Of a stretch of 64,000 nt of DNA, positions 57,661 to 64,000 are shown in pieces; the stretch's first letter is position 1; each line of letters starts with the position of its first letter. The position numbers and the translations under genes are program-made. The stretch is from Aquaspirillum sp. LM1 (GTDB taxonomy: Bacteria; Pseudomonadota; Gammaproteobacteria; Burkholderiales; Aquaspirillaceae), in contig NZ_CP019509.1 in assembly GCF_002002905.1 (NCBI RefSeq), forward strand, positions 930,001-994,000. The letters are read 5' to 3'. The notes beneath the pieces were generated by a model. The model was not told the origin of the DNA. It did no database searches and worked only from the letters and a program-made list of their open reading frames with translations.

Positions 57661-58030
57661 AGGACTGTTCGCCACATTTTGTAAGCACTTCTTAAGGGCG
57701 AGCGGCTTGGCTGAAAACCGGTTAGCAGGATTCCATATTGTGTGCCAAGTGATTAGACTGTAATCAAGCTTGACCCAGGGCCAGCGCCTTGCCGTGGCCG
57801 CCCAGCCAGCGCAAAAGCCACAGCCCATCCGCCAAGCCAGTGATTTTATGCTGTTAATCCCACATGCCAGTGCTTTGCCGGGGCAAGCGGGGCCATCTGC
57901 CATTTCCCCTCCCATCCCGGCGGGCCTGGCACGCTTCGTGTAACAGCGTACAGTTGGATGTAATTCTGATAACGGGCGGCCCAGCAGTACCGCGCTGGCC
58001 ACAACCCAAGCCCACTTTCAAGAGGATGAT
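57661..58030. other. Intergenic region upstream of hupE
   Basis: 370 bp without a gene. It contains TGGCAC (57927-57932) - N5 - GTGTA, a partial sigma-54 -24/-12 pattern listed separately, and a ribosome site (AGAGGA) just before hupE. Confidence 0.4.
57927..57942 (+). promoter_or_regulatory. Degenerate sigma-54-type promoter before hupE
   Basis: TGGCACG at 57927-57933 is a perfect -24 element. The -12 element at 57938-57942 is GTGTA, differing from TTGCA and lacking the key GC, with the correct spacing of five. About 90 bases upstream of hupE. Hydrogenase genes in this lineage are often activated by an NtrC-type HupR/HoxA. Confidence 0.35.
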
Positions 58031-58612
58031 ATGGTGAAACTTCGCTCCGCCCTGGCCGTGCTGGCCACCCTGGCCGCCCCGCTGGCTGTTGCCCACACCG
58101 GCGCGCATGAACATTTCGACCTGTTTGCCGGCCTGGCCCACCCCATTTCCGGTGCCGACCACCTGCTGGCCATGGTGGCCGTGGGCATCTGGGGTGCCAT
58201 GCTGGGCGGCTCGGCCCGGCTGGCGCTGCCGGCCAGCTTTGTGCTGGCCATGCTGCTGGGCGGCGTCGCTGGCCATCTGGGCCTGAACCTGCCCGCCATC
58301 GAAACCGGCATTGCCCTGTCGGTGCTGGTGCTGGGTCTGATGGTGTCGCTGGCCGTGCGCGTGCCCACTCTGGCTGCCGTGGCCATGATCGCCGGCTTTG
58401 CCCTGTTCCACGGCTACGCCCATGGTGCCGAAGCCCCGGCTGGCGGCAGCTTCTGGCTGTACGGCGCTGGCTTTGCCGCCGTCACCGCGCTGCTGCATCT
58501 GGCCGGCTTTGGCCTGGGCCAAAGCCTGGTGAATCGTAGCCGTGTGCTGCTGCAAGTCATCGGCGGCGGCATGGCGCTGACCGGCGGCCTGCTGCTGGGT
58601 GGCGTGCTGTAA
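58031..58612 (+). CDS. hupE: HupE/UreJ family membrane protein
   Basis: A 193-residue protein with a signal-like start (MVKLRSALAVLATLAAPLAV) and the hallmark HTGAHEHFDLFAGLAHPISG followed by HLLAMVAVGIWGAML. About six hydrophobic segments follow. HupE proteins import nickel for hydrogenase; UreJ relatives serve urease. The nearby sensory hydrogenase favours the HupE reading. AGAGGA precedes the ATG at 58031. Confidence 0.85.
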   Translation: MVKLRSALAVLATLAAPLAVAHTGAHEHFDLFAGLAHPISGADHLLAMVAVGIWGAMLGGSARLALPASFVLAMLLGGVAGHLGLNLPAIETGIALSVLVLGLMVSLAVRVPTLAAVAMIAGFALFHGYAHGAEAPAGGSFWLYGAGFAAVTALLHLAGFGLGQSLVNRSRVLLQVIGGGMALTGGLLLGGVL

Positions 58613-58826
58613 CGCACACGCCGCTCACGGTGCGCAGCCCTGTTGGAGGGCGACGTGCCGTGAGCGGCACGCCGGGCACTATCGGTTGATGGTGGTGGCG
58701 GGGATATCACTGCGATTACTTTCCTATATTTTCCTATCGGTATTGCATGCCAATACGCTGTGGCTGCGTGACAGTGATCAGCGCAAATCTGGGCATGACA
58801 TCACCCTGCACATCTCGTGGGCGCTG
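58613..58826. other. Intergenic region between hupE and the cas operon
   Basis: An 11-bp hairpin (58620-58630 with 58658-58668) follows hupE without a T-run. A GTATTG-CATGC-CAATAC palindrome lies at 58740-58756. The region holds three GCATGC motifs in all, counting those in the palindrome at 58827. No gene: the frame 58599-58889 has no homologue-like features. Confidence 0.45.
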
Positions 58827-58850
58827 ATGTGCATGCAACGGCATGCACAT
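58827..58850. promoter_or_regulatory. 24-bp palindrome upstream of cas3
   Basis: ATGTGCATGC (58827-58836) and GCATGCACAT (58841-58850) pair perfectly around AACG. It ends 13 bases before the -35 box and is directly followed by GCGGATAAACC, which resembles the 3' end of type I-E CRISPR repeats. It could be a regulator site or a repeat-derived element. Confidence 0.5.
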
Positions 58851-58863
58851 GCGGATAAACCAC

Positions 58864-58892
58864 ATGACACCTCAAGTCTAATGGCATAGTAT
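58864..58892 (+). promoter_or_regulatory. Putative cas3 promoter
   Basis: ATGACA (58864-58869) and TAGTAT (58887-58892) are 17 bp apart, about 30 bases ahead of the GTG start of cas3. Confidence 0.5.
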
Positions 58893-58922
58893 TTGCCAAT
58901 ATGACATGCATAGGGGTCAATC

Positions 58923-61643
58923 GTGCTGCGTGCTTCTGAGCATCTGCCAAACACCAGGTTGGAATTTACCTGCCTGCTTCCTGCTTCCCGCACCCTCTGG
59001 GCCAAAAGTGGCGAACCGCAAGGGCACAGCCTGCTGTGTCACATGCTGGATGTGTCAGCGGTTGCCCTGGCCCTGCTGGACCACTGTCAAATAGACAATA
59101 CGCAATTAGCGCGCTGGTTTGGCTTGCCGGCTGAGCATGTGCGTCTTTGGCTGGCGCTGTTGGTGGGCTTGCATGATTTTGGCAAGGCCACGCCCGGTTT
59201 TCAGGTCAAATGGCCCGCTGGCCAGGCGGCTGATGAGGCGCTGGGTTTGTCGTTTGCTGCACCCGATGCCTTGCGCGCCAGCCGGCATGATCTGGCCACG
59301 GCGGCCTTGCTGCCCAAGGCGCTACAGGCGCGTGGGGTGCCTTGTCCATGGGCACTTGCCGTGGTGCAGGCCATCAGCGCGCACCATGGTTTCAATTTTG
59401 TGCCAGGAGACAGCAAGGCTGGCAAACCCTTGCGCGAGCCAGCCGCGTGGGGGCAGGCGCGTGATGCCTTGCTGGACGCGTACTGGCACACACTGGCACC
59501 GCAAGGCATACCGGAAGAAATCGACATCTGCCTGGACGCCGTGGCCTGGTTGGCCGGTTTGACCAGTGTCTGCGACTGGATTGGCTCCAATAGCGAATGG
59601 TTTGCCCCCGGCGAGCGCCAGCCTACCCTGCTGGGCCATTGGATGCATGCCCGTCAGCTGGCCGTAGCGGCATTGGCCGAGCCAGAACGCCTGGGCTGGC
59701 CGATTACCCAACCGTTGCTGGATGGGCTGCCGCAGGATTGCCACGCGCTGATTGCCCGGATTTTGCAGACCGATGCACCGGTGCGCGCCCGCCCACTGCA
59801 ACAGGTGGCGGATACCTTGTTGGCACAAGGCCAGGGGCCGGCCTTGCTGGTGGTGGAAGCACCTATGGGTGAGGGCAAAACCGAGCTGGCGTTTCTGGCC
59901 AGCCTGCGCTTGCAGGCGCGTCAGGGGCATCGCGGCCTGTATGTGGCCCTGCCCACCCAAGCCACTGGCAATGCCATGTTTGAGCGCACTCTGACCTTTT
60001 TGCGCGCCTTTGCCGATGGCCGTGCGCTGGATATTCAGCTGGCGCATGGCGGGGCCTTACTGAACGACAGCGTGGCGCGCCTGCGCAATGTCTGGGGGGA
60101 AGACGGCAAGCGCGAGGCGGTGCGTTCGGCAGCCTGGTTTGCCCAGCGCCGGCGCGGCCTGCTGTCGCCTTATGGCGTAGGCACGGTAGACCAGGCGCTG
60201 TTTGGCGTGATGAACGTCAAGCACCATTTTGTCCGCCTGTGGGGGCTGGCCAATAAAGTGGTGGTGCTGGATGAAGTACACGCCTACGACGCATACACCG
60301 GCTCGCTGATTGAGTATTTATTGAAATGGCTGAAGGGCTTGGGCTGTTCGGTGGTGCTGATGAGCGCCACCTTGCCCACCGCCACCCGTCAGGCCTTGCT
60401 CAAGACCTGGGGCGTGCGCTCGGCGCTGCCGGAGTGCGCTTATCCACGCGTGCTGGTGGCCGATCAGGCTGGCGTGCGGGTGGATACTTTCACCGCCCGC
60501 GAACAAGCCCCTATCCAACTGCTGGGGCTGGAAGAATCGCTGGATAGCCTGGCCACCCAGGCGTTGGACTGCCTGGCGGATGGCGGCTGCGGCGCGGTGA
60601 TTGTCAACACCGTAGACCGCGCTCAGGCCTTGTTCCAGCTGCTGCGTGAGCGAGTGCCGGACGACACCGTGTTGCAGCTGTTTCATGCCCGTTATCCAGC
60701 AGAACAGCGCCGGGAAAAAGAACAAGCCACCCTGGCCACGTTTGGCCCGCCCGATGCCAGTCGCCAGCGTCCGCAGCGCGCCCTGCTGATTGCCACCCAA
60801 GTGGCCGAACAAAGTCTGGATCTGGACTTTGACTTCTTGTTATCTGACCTGGCGCCAGTGGACTTGCTGCTGCAACGCGCAGGCCGCCTGCATCGCCATC
60901 GCCGAGCCTGGCGTCCGACCGATCACCAGCAACCGCGCTTATGGGTCGCTGGCTTGTGCGCTGACCGTCTGCCCGACCTGAAAACCACCCACTGGGGCCA
61001 TGTGTATGGCGACTATCTGTGCCTGGTGACCTGGGCCATCTTGCTGCGCGAGCCGGTATGGCACCTGCCCGCTGATATTGATCGTCTGGTGCAGGCGGTT
61101 TATGCCCCCTGGCCTGAGCTGGACCATGTGCCAGACGAGGTGCGCACCCGCATTGAAGATGTCTGCCGGGTCGAGCACAAAGCCGAGGCCCAGTTTCAGC
61201 AAGGTCTTGCCAAACAACTGGCCATTGATCCCCGCGCCGAGCCCGACGTGGCCTATATCGACAAACCACACGGCGGCGACGAAGACGACACCCTGGCGCT
61301 GCGCAACCGCACCCGGCTGGGCGACGACAGCGTGACGGTGATTCCGCTGTGGGTGGATGCCGATGGCCTGTGGCGCATTCATCCTGACGACGCACCTTTT
61401 GATCCACAACAGGTGGTCAGCCATGCCCTGGCCCGGCAACTGTTGGCGCGCCAGCTCACCCTGTCGCGCAAGGCGCTAACCGTCCATCTGAAAGCCCAGC
61501 CGGCCTACCCTGCCCTGGCGGAACATCCACTGCTGACCCAAAGCCAGCCCTTGCTGCTGGTGGATGGCGTGTGCCGGGTAGGCAAGCTGGAAGTCAGCCT
61601 GGATGCCGAACTGGGGGTGTGTTATCGGCGGGTGGGGGAGTAA
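58923..61643 (+). CDS. cas3: CRISPR-associated helicase/nuclease Cas3 (type I-E)
   Basis: 906 residues. HD nuclease domain: HSLLCHMLDVSAVALALL and LVGLHDFGKATPGFQ, then SAHHGFNFVPGD. SF2 helicase: Walker A APMGEGKTELAFLA, DEVH box VVVLDEVHAYDAYTG, motif III MSATLPTATR, motif VI VDLLLQRAGRLHRH. All catalytic residues are intact. Cas3 nicks and degrades DNA marked by Cascade. The start codon is GTG at 58923, with AGGGG before it. The length matches I-E Cas3 and the downstream genes confirm the subtype. Confidence 0.95.
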   Translation: MLRASEHLPNTRLEFTCLLPASRTLWAKSGEPQGHSLLCHMLDVSAVALALLDHCQIDNTQLARWFGLPAEHVRLWLALLVGLHDFGKATPGFQVKWPAGQAADEALGLSFAAPDALRASRHDLATAALLPKALQARGVPCPWALAVVQAISAHHGFNFVPGDSKAGKPLREPAAWGQARDALLDAYWHTLAPQGIPEEIDICLDAVAWLAGLTSVCDWIGSNSEWFAPGERQPTLLGHWMHARQLAVAALAEPERLGWPITQPLLDGLPQDCHALIARILQTDAPVRARPLQQVADTLLAQGQGPALLVVEAPMGEGKTELAFLASLRLQARQGHRGLYVALPTQATGNAMFERTLTFLRAFADGRALDIQLAHGGALLNDSVARLRNVWGEDGKREAVRSAAWFAQRRRGLLSPYGVGTVDQALFGVMNVKHHFVRLWGLANKVVVLDEVHAYDAYTGSLIEYLLKWLKGLGCSVVLMSATLPTATRQALLKTWGVRSALPECAYPRVLVADQAGVRVDTFTAREQAPIQLLGLEESLDSLATQALDCLADGGCGAVIVNTVDRAQALFQLLRERVPDDTVLQLFHARYPAEQRREKEQATLATFGPPDASRQRPQRALLIATQVAEQSLDLDFDFLLSDLAPVDLLLQRAGRLHRHRRAWRPTDHQQPRLWVAGLCADRLPDLKTTHWGHVYGDYLCLVTWAILLREPVWHLPADIDRLVQAVYAPWPELDHVPDEVRTRIEDVCRVEHKAEAQFQQGLAKQLAIDPRAEPDVAYIDKPHGGDEDDTLALRNRTRLGDDSVTVIPLWVDADGLWRIHPDDAPFDPQQVVSHALARQLLARQLTLSRKALTVHLKAQPAYPALAEHPLLTQSQPLLLVDGVCRVGKLEVSLDAELGVCYRRVGE

Positions 61644-61660
61644 ACGTCAGCTGACTTCAA

Positions 61661-61690
61661 TTGAAATAGACAAAAGTCATTGTGCATAAG
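61661..61690 (+). promoter_or_regulatory. Possible internal cas promoter between cas3 and cas8e
   Basis: TTGAAA (61661-61666) and CATAAG (61685-61690) 18 bp apart lie in the 126-bp gap between cas3 and cas8e. In other I-E systems a Cascade promoter sits here. Weak match. Confidence 0.3.
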
Positions 61691-61769
61691 TTGTAAGGTG
61701 CGGGATATTGAGTGTCCCACATCCGCTGCCCAAACACCGTATTTACATACCATCACGGAGGGACCACAT

Positions 61770-63314
61770 GTGCTGAAAGCCTTCAACCTGCTGGATGAAC
61801 CCTGGCTGCCGGTGCGTTATGCCGACGGTCGGATAGCTGAGGTGGGCCTGTTGCAACTGTTTGCCGACGCCAGGCAAATGGTGGCGCTGGCCGAAACCTC
61901 ACCACCTGGCCTGATTGCCCTGTACCGCGTGCTATTGGCCATCACCCATCGCGCACTGGCGCGCGAGCATGGAGAATGGGGCAAAAGCGATTTGACGCGC
62001 TGGCATGCCAAAGGGCTGCCAGTGGAAGCTCTGCATGCGTACCTGGAACACTGGCGCGAACGCTTTTACCTGTTTCATCCGGACTGGCCATTCATGCAAG
62101 TGGCTGCCCTGGCCGAGGCCGAGGAAACCCGCCACAAAAGCAAACCCTGGACGCAGATTTCGCTGGCCAGCAGCAGCGGCAATGCGCCGGTGCTGTTTGA
62201 TCACTCGGTGGACACCCGCCCTTCGCAGATTACCGCCGCTCAAGCCGTGCGCCATTTGCTCGGGTTTTTGCAATTCACCCCCGGTGGCTTGGTGAAAACC
62301 GTGAGGGATTCTGACAAGGCCGGTCCACTGGCCAACACCGCAGCCGCCCTACCGATGGGCGACACCCTGGCGCGCACCCTGTGCCTGGCGCTGCATCCCT
62401 GCTCCATTGAGCCCGACACGGATCTTCCCGCCTGGGAACAGCCTGCCCCGCCAAGCCTGGCTAACTTGCGCGCCGAGCCCACTCTGGCGACGGGTGCCAA
62501 CGACCGCTACACCCGGCTGAGCCGCGCCGTGCTGCTGTTGCCCGAAGACGACGGCCAGCATATCAGCCAACTGCGTTTTGCCGCCGGATGCGCGCTGGCC
62601 GAAGACGACCATGCCCCTGATCCAATGGCCAATTACCGCATGGGCAGCAATGGGCTGGTGCGGCTGAACTTCAGCGAGGGCCGCGCCATCTGGCGTGATT
62701 TGTCGGCCCTACTGCCCGACCCGAGCGGCAAGCACGCCAAACCTGCTGGCGTGCTGGGCTACGCGCATCGCTTGCTGGGTGCCTTGGGGCAGGCTGACAG
62801 CTGGCTGCCAGTGATGGTGCTGGGCTTGACCAGCGATCAGGCCAAGCTGGTGCGCTGGCGGGTAGACAACGTAGCCCTGCCCACCTGCCTGCTGGAACAG
62901 GAAGACGTGGTCGAGCTGCTGCGCGCCGCCTTGCGCGACAGTGAGACGCTGTTTGTTGGCCTGCGCCAGATTGCCACGTCCATGCTGGCTGAATCCATGC
63001 CCGATTCCAAGCACAAAGACACCCGCGCCCGTGCCCGCGCCATGTTTGACAACGGTGCCTCGGCGGCCACCTATTTTGCCCATCTGGAACGGCGCTTGCC
63101 GGCGCTGCTGGCCTGCCTGGCGCAAACGGGTGATCACCATACGCTGTGGCAGGCTGCCCAACTGCACGCCATGACGCCCGCCTGGCAAGCCGCCTGCCGA
63201 CAACTGGGCGAGGGCGCGCGCGCCATTCGTGCCTGCGCCCAACATGAGCCCCGTTACCTGGGGTTGATCAAACCCCTGCTGCCCCCTGCCACCAAAGAGG
63301 CCACGCATGTCTGA
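61770..63314 (+). CDS. casA: Cascade large subunit Cas8e (Cse1/CasA)
   Basis: 514 residues, type I-E signature. It opens LKAFNLLDEPWLPVRYADGR, as Cse1 proteins do, followed by SPPGLIALYRVLLAITHRAL. Cas8e recognises the PAM and recruits Cas3. The start is a GTG at 61770, with GGAGG eight bases upstream; the ATG at 61768 is in another frame and stops at once, and codons back to 61680 are not conserved. It overlaps cas11e by eight bases. Confidence 0.93.
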   Translation: MLKAFNLLDEPWLPVRYADGRIAEVGLLQLFADARQMVALAETSPPGLIALYRVLLAITHRALAREHGEWGKSDLTRWHAKGLPVEALHAYLEHWRERFYLFHPDWPFMQVAALAEAEETRHKSKPWTQISLASSSGNAPVLFDHSVDTRPSQITAAQAVRHLLGFLQFTPGGLVKTVRDSDKAGPLANTAAALPMGDTLARTLCLALHPCSIEPDTDLPAWEQPAPPSLANLRAEPTLATGANDRYTRLSRAVLLLPEDDGQHISQLRFAAGCALAEDDHAPDPMANYRMGSNGLVRLNFSEGRAIWRDLSALLPDPSGKHAKPAGVLGYAHRLLGALGQADSWLPVMVLGLTSDQAKLVRWRVDNVALPTCLLEQEDVVELLRAALRDSETLFVGLRQIATSMLAESMPDSKHKDTRARARAMFDNGASAATYFAHLERRLPALLACLAQTGDHHTLWQAAQLHAMTPAWQAACRQLGEGARAIRACAQHEPRYLGLIKPLLPPATKEATHV

Positions 63315-63819
63315 GCCATCATTTATCACCGATTTCATCGAAAAACTGCAAAAGCAGGATCGTCGCGCGCTGGCCATTTTGCGGCGTAGCGCCAGCTTTG
63401 CCCCTGGTGCCTATCCTGCCGCTTATCCGTTTGTCGAGCGCCACGTCGGCGTGGACTGGCACGCCCAGGACAGCCGGCGGCAGGCGCTGTACATCACCGC
63501 CATGCTGTACGCCCTGCATCCGCGTCAGGCCGAGGTCAGCCTGGCCACCGCGTTAGGCCGGCTGATGAAAGCCCGCGACAGCGGCAGCATCGAACTGCGC
63601 TTTATTGCTTTGCTGGCTGCCGATGGCGACGAACTGCCGTATTACCTGCGCCAGATCGTCTCGCTGCTGGCAGCAGACGAACACGGCATCAATTACGCCG
63701 AGCTGCTGCAAGACCTCATCCCGTGGCTGAACAGTTTTTCTCCCGAATCACGCGACCGCATCCGGCAAAAGTGGGCGCGCGATTTTTACCGTCAGCTTGC
63801 CCAGACCCCTGCTGCTTGA
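63307..63819 (+). CDS. casB: Cascade small subunit Cas11e (Cse2/CasB)
   Basis: A 170-residue all-helical protein, FITDFIEKLQKQDRRALAIL then RRSASFAPGAYPAAYPFVER, which fits Cse2. Two copies bridge Cas8e and the Cas7 backbone and hold the non-target strand. The start at 63307 overlaps the end of cas8e (eight bases), implying coupled translation. The length is typical of the family. Confidence 0.9.
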   Translation: MSEPSFITDFIEKLQKQDRRALAILRRSASFAPGAYPAAYPFVERHVGVDWHAQDSRRQALYITAMLYALHPRQAEVSLATALGRLMKARDSGSIELRFIALLAADGDELPYYLRQIVSLLAADEHGINYAELLQDLIPWLNSFSPESRDRIRQKWARDFYRQLAQTPAA

Positions 63820-63852
63820 ACCCCATCCCATCCCTTATTGTGAGACGCTGCC

Positions 63853-64000
63853 ATGAGCCTGTTTATTGAATTTCACCTGATCCAGAACTTTGCCCCCAGC
63901 AACCTCAACCGCGACGATACCGGTGCCCCCAAAGATGCCATATTTGGCGGCTACCGCCGCGCCCGCATCAGCAGCCAGTGCCTGAAGCGCGCCGTGCGCC
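63853..64000 (+). CDS. casC: Cascade backbone subunit Cas7e (Cse4/CasC), 5' part
   Basis: The first 49 codons of a gene cut by the window edge: [20 protein letters not shown] and [20 protein letters not shown], the N-terminus of Cse4-type Cas7, which forms the six-copy backbone along the crRNA. The ATG at 63853 follows cas11e by 33 bases. cas5e, cas6e, cas1, cas2 and the array should lie beyond the window. Confidence 0.9.
   Translation, partial: MSLFIEFHLIQNFAPSNLNRDDTGAPKDAIFGGYRRARISSQCLKRAVR

Noticed and set aside
58599-58889. Small gene between hupE and cas3
   Set aside because: No ribosome site or family signature, and it overlaps the palindromes of the cas promoter region.
61768-61776. 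ATG at 61768 as cas8e start
   Set aside because: It is out of frame with Cse1 and stops after two codons; the GTG at 61770 with GGAGG fits.

Overview
The window reads as chromosome of a GC-rich betaproteobacterium, most like the Neisseriales/Chromobacteriaceae. Pointers are the thrS-infC-rpmI-rplT-pheS-pheT-ihfA-merR-tRNA(Pro) block, a PhaR/phasin polyhydroxyalkanoate pair, H-NS-type proteins, and many 20-bp palindromes of the form ATTCCC-N8-GGGAAT, which match the dRS3 repeats of Neisseria. This is inference from gene content; no database was searched.

Layout. 0-17.4 kb: housekeeping and signalling genes (thiopurine methyltransferase end, diguanylate cyclase, argA, chemoreceptor, cNMP/CBS/DUF294 protein plus exonuclease, periplasmic binding protein, grxD, fliW, pirin, Pmp3-like peptide, rimO, phaR, phasin, M14 carboxypeptidase). 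17.4-19.7 kb: a mobile patch with a dRS3-bearing dispersed repeat, an intact-ended IS630-type element with two overlapping transposase frames, a second IS630-type end, and a decayed TnpB gene. 19.7-27.9 kb: an ABC-type operon of the kind that accompanies PQQ-dependent alcohol dehydrogenases (binding protein, beta-propeller, ATPase, permease, CXXCW protein), then a FIST-domain sensor (NosP-like) translationally coupled to a hybrid histidine kinase (NahK/ErcS'-like). No quinoprotein dehydrogenase is present. 28.1-31.3 kb: an AT-richer island with a small RTX protein, two tandem paralogues of unknown function and an IS481-type transposase that truncates the second.

31.5-41.2 kb: miaA-mutL-dedA, a tandem array of five ~265-bp palindrome-bearing units, and tgt-yajC-secD-secF, all on the minus strand. 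41.3-49.3 kb: tRNA-Val, a threonine-rich leader peptide with a terminator in front of thrS, infC with an AUA start, rpmI, rplT, pheST, ihfA, a MerR-type gene and tRNA-Pro. 49.7-53.4 kb: an H-NS-like protein, a degenerate RsbW-like ATPase domain, an aminotransferase and an Rpn-family nuclease with a repeat-rich tail. 53.7-58.6 kb: a cytoplasmic H2-sensing hydrogenase (HupUV) with its histidine kinase (HupT-like), then dispersed repeats and hupE. 58.9 kb to the end: the first four genes of a type I-E CRISPR-Cas operon (cas3, cas8e, cas11e, start of cas7e); no CRISPR array lies inside the window.

Functional themes are redox and gas sensing (NosP-NahK, HupUV-HupT, the PQQ-linked ABC system), translation with probable threonine-responsive attenuation, and repeat- and IS-driven remodelling next to accessory genes. 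The most noteworthy items are the thrS leader, the palindrome-rich cas3 promoter, the Rpn gene with a probable internal start, the sensory hydrogenase with no catalytic hydrogenase nearby, the repeat arrays, and the RTX/tandem-paralogue island.
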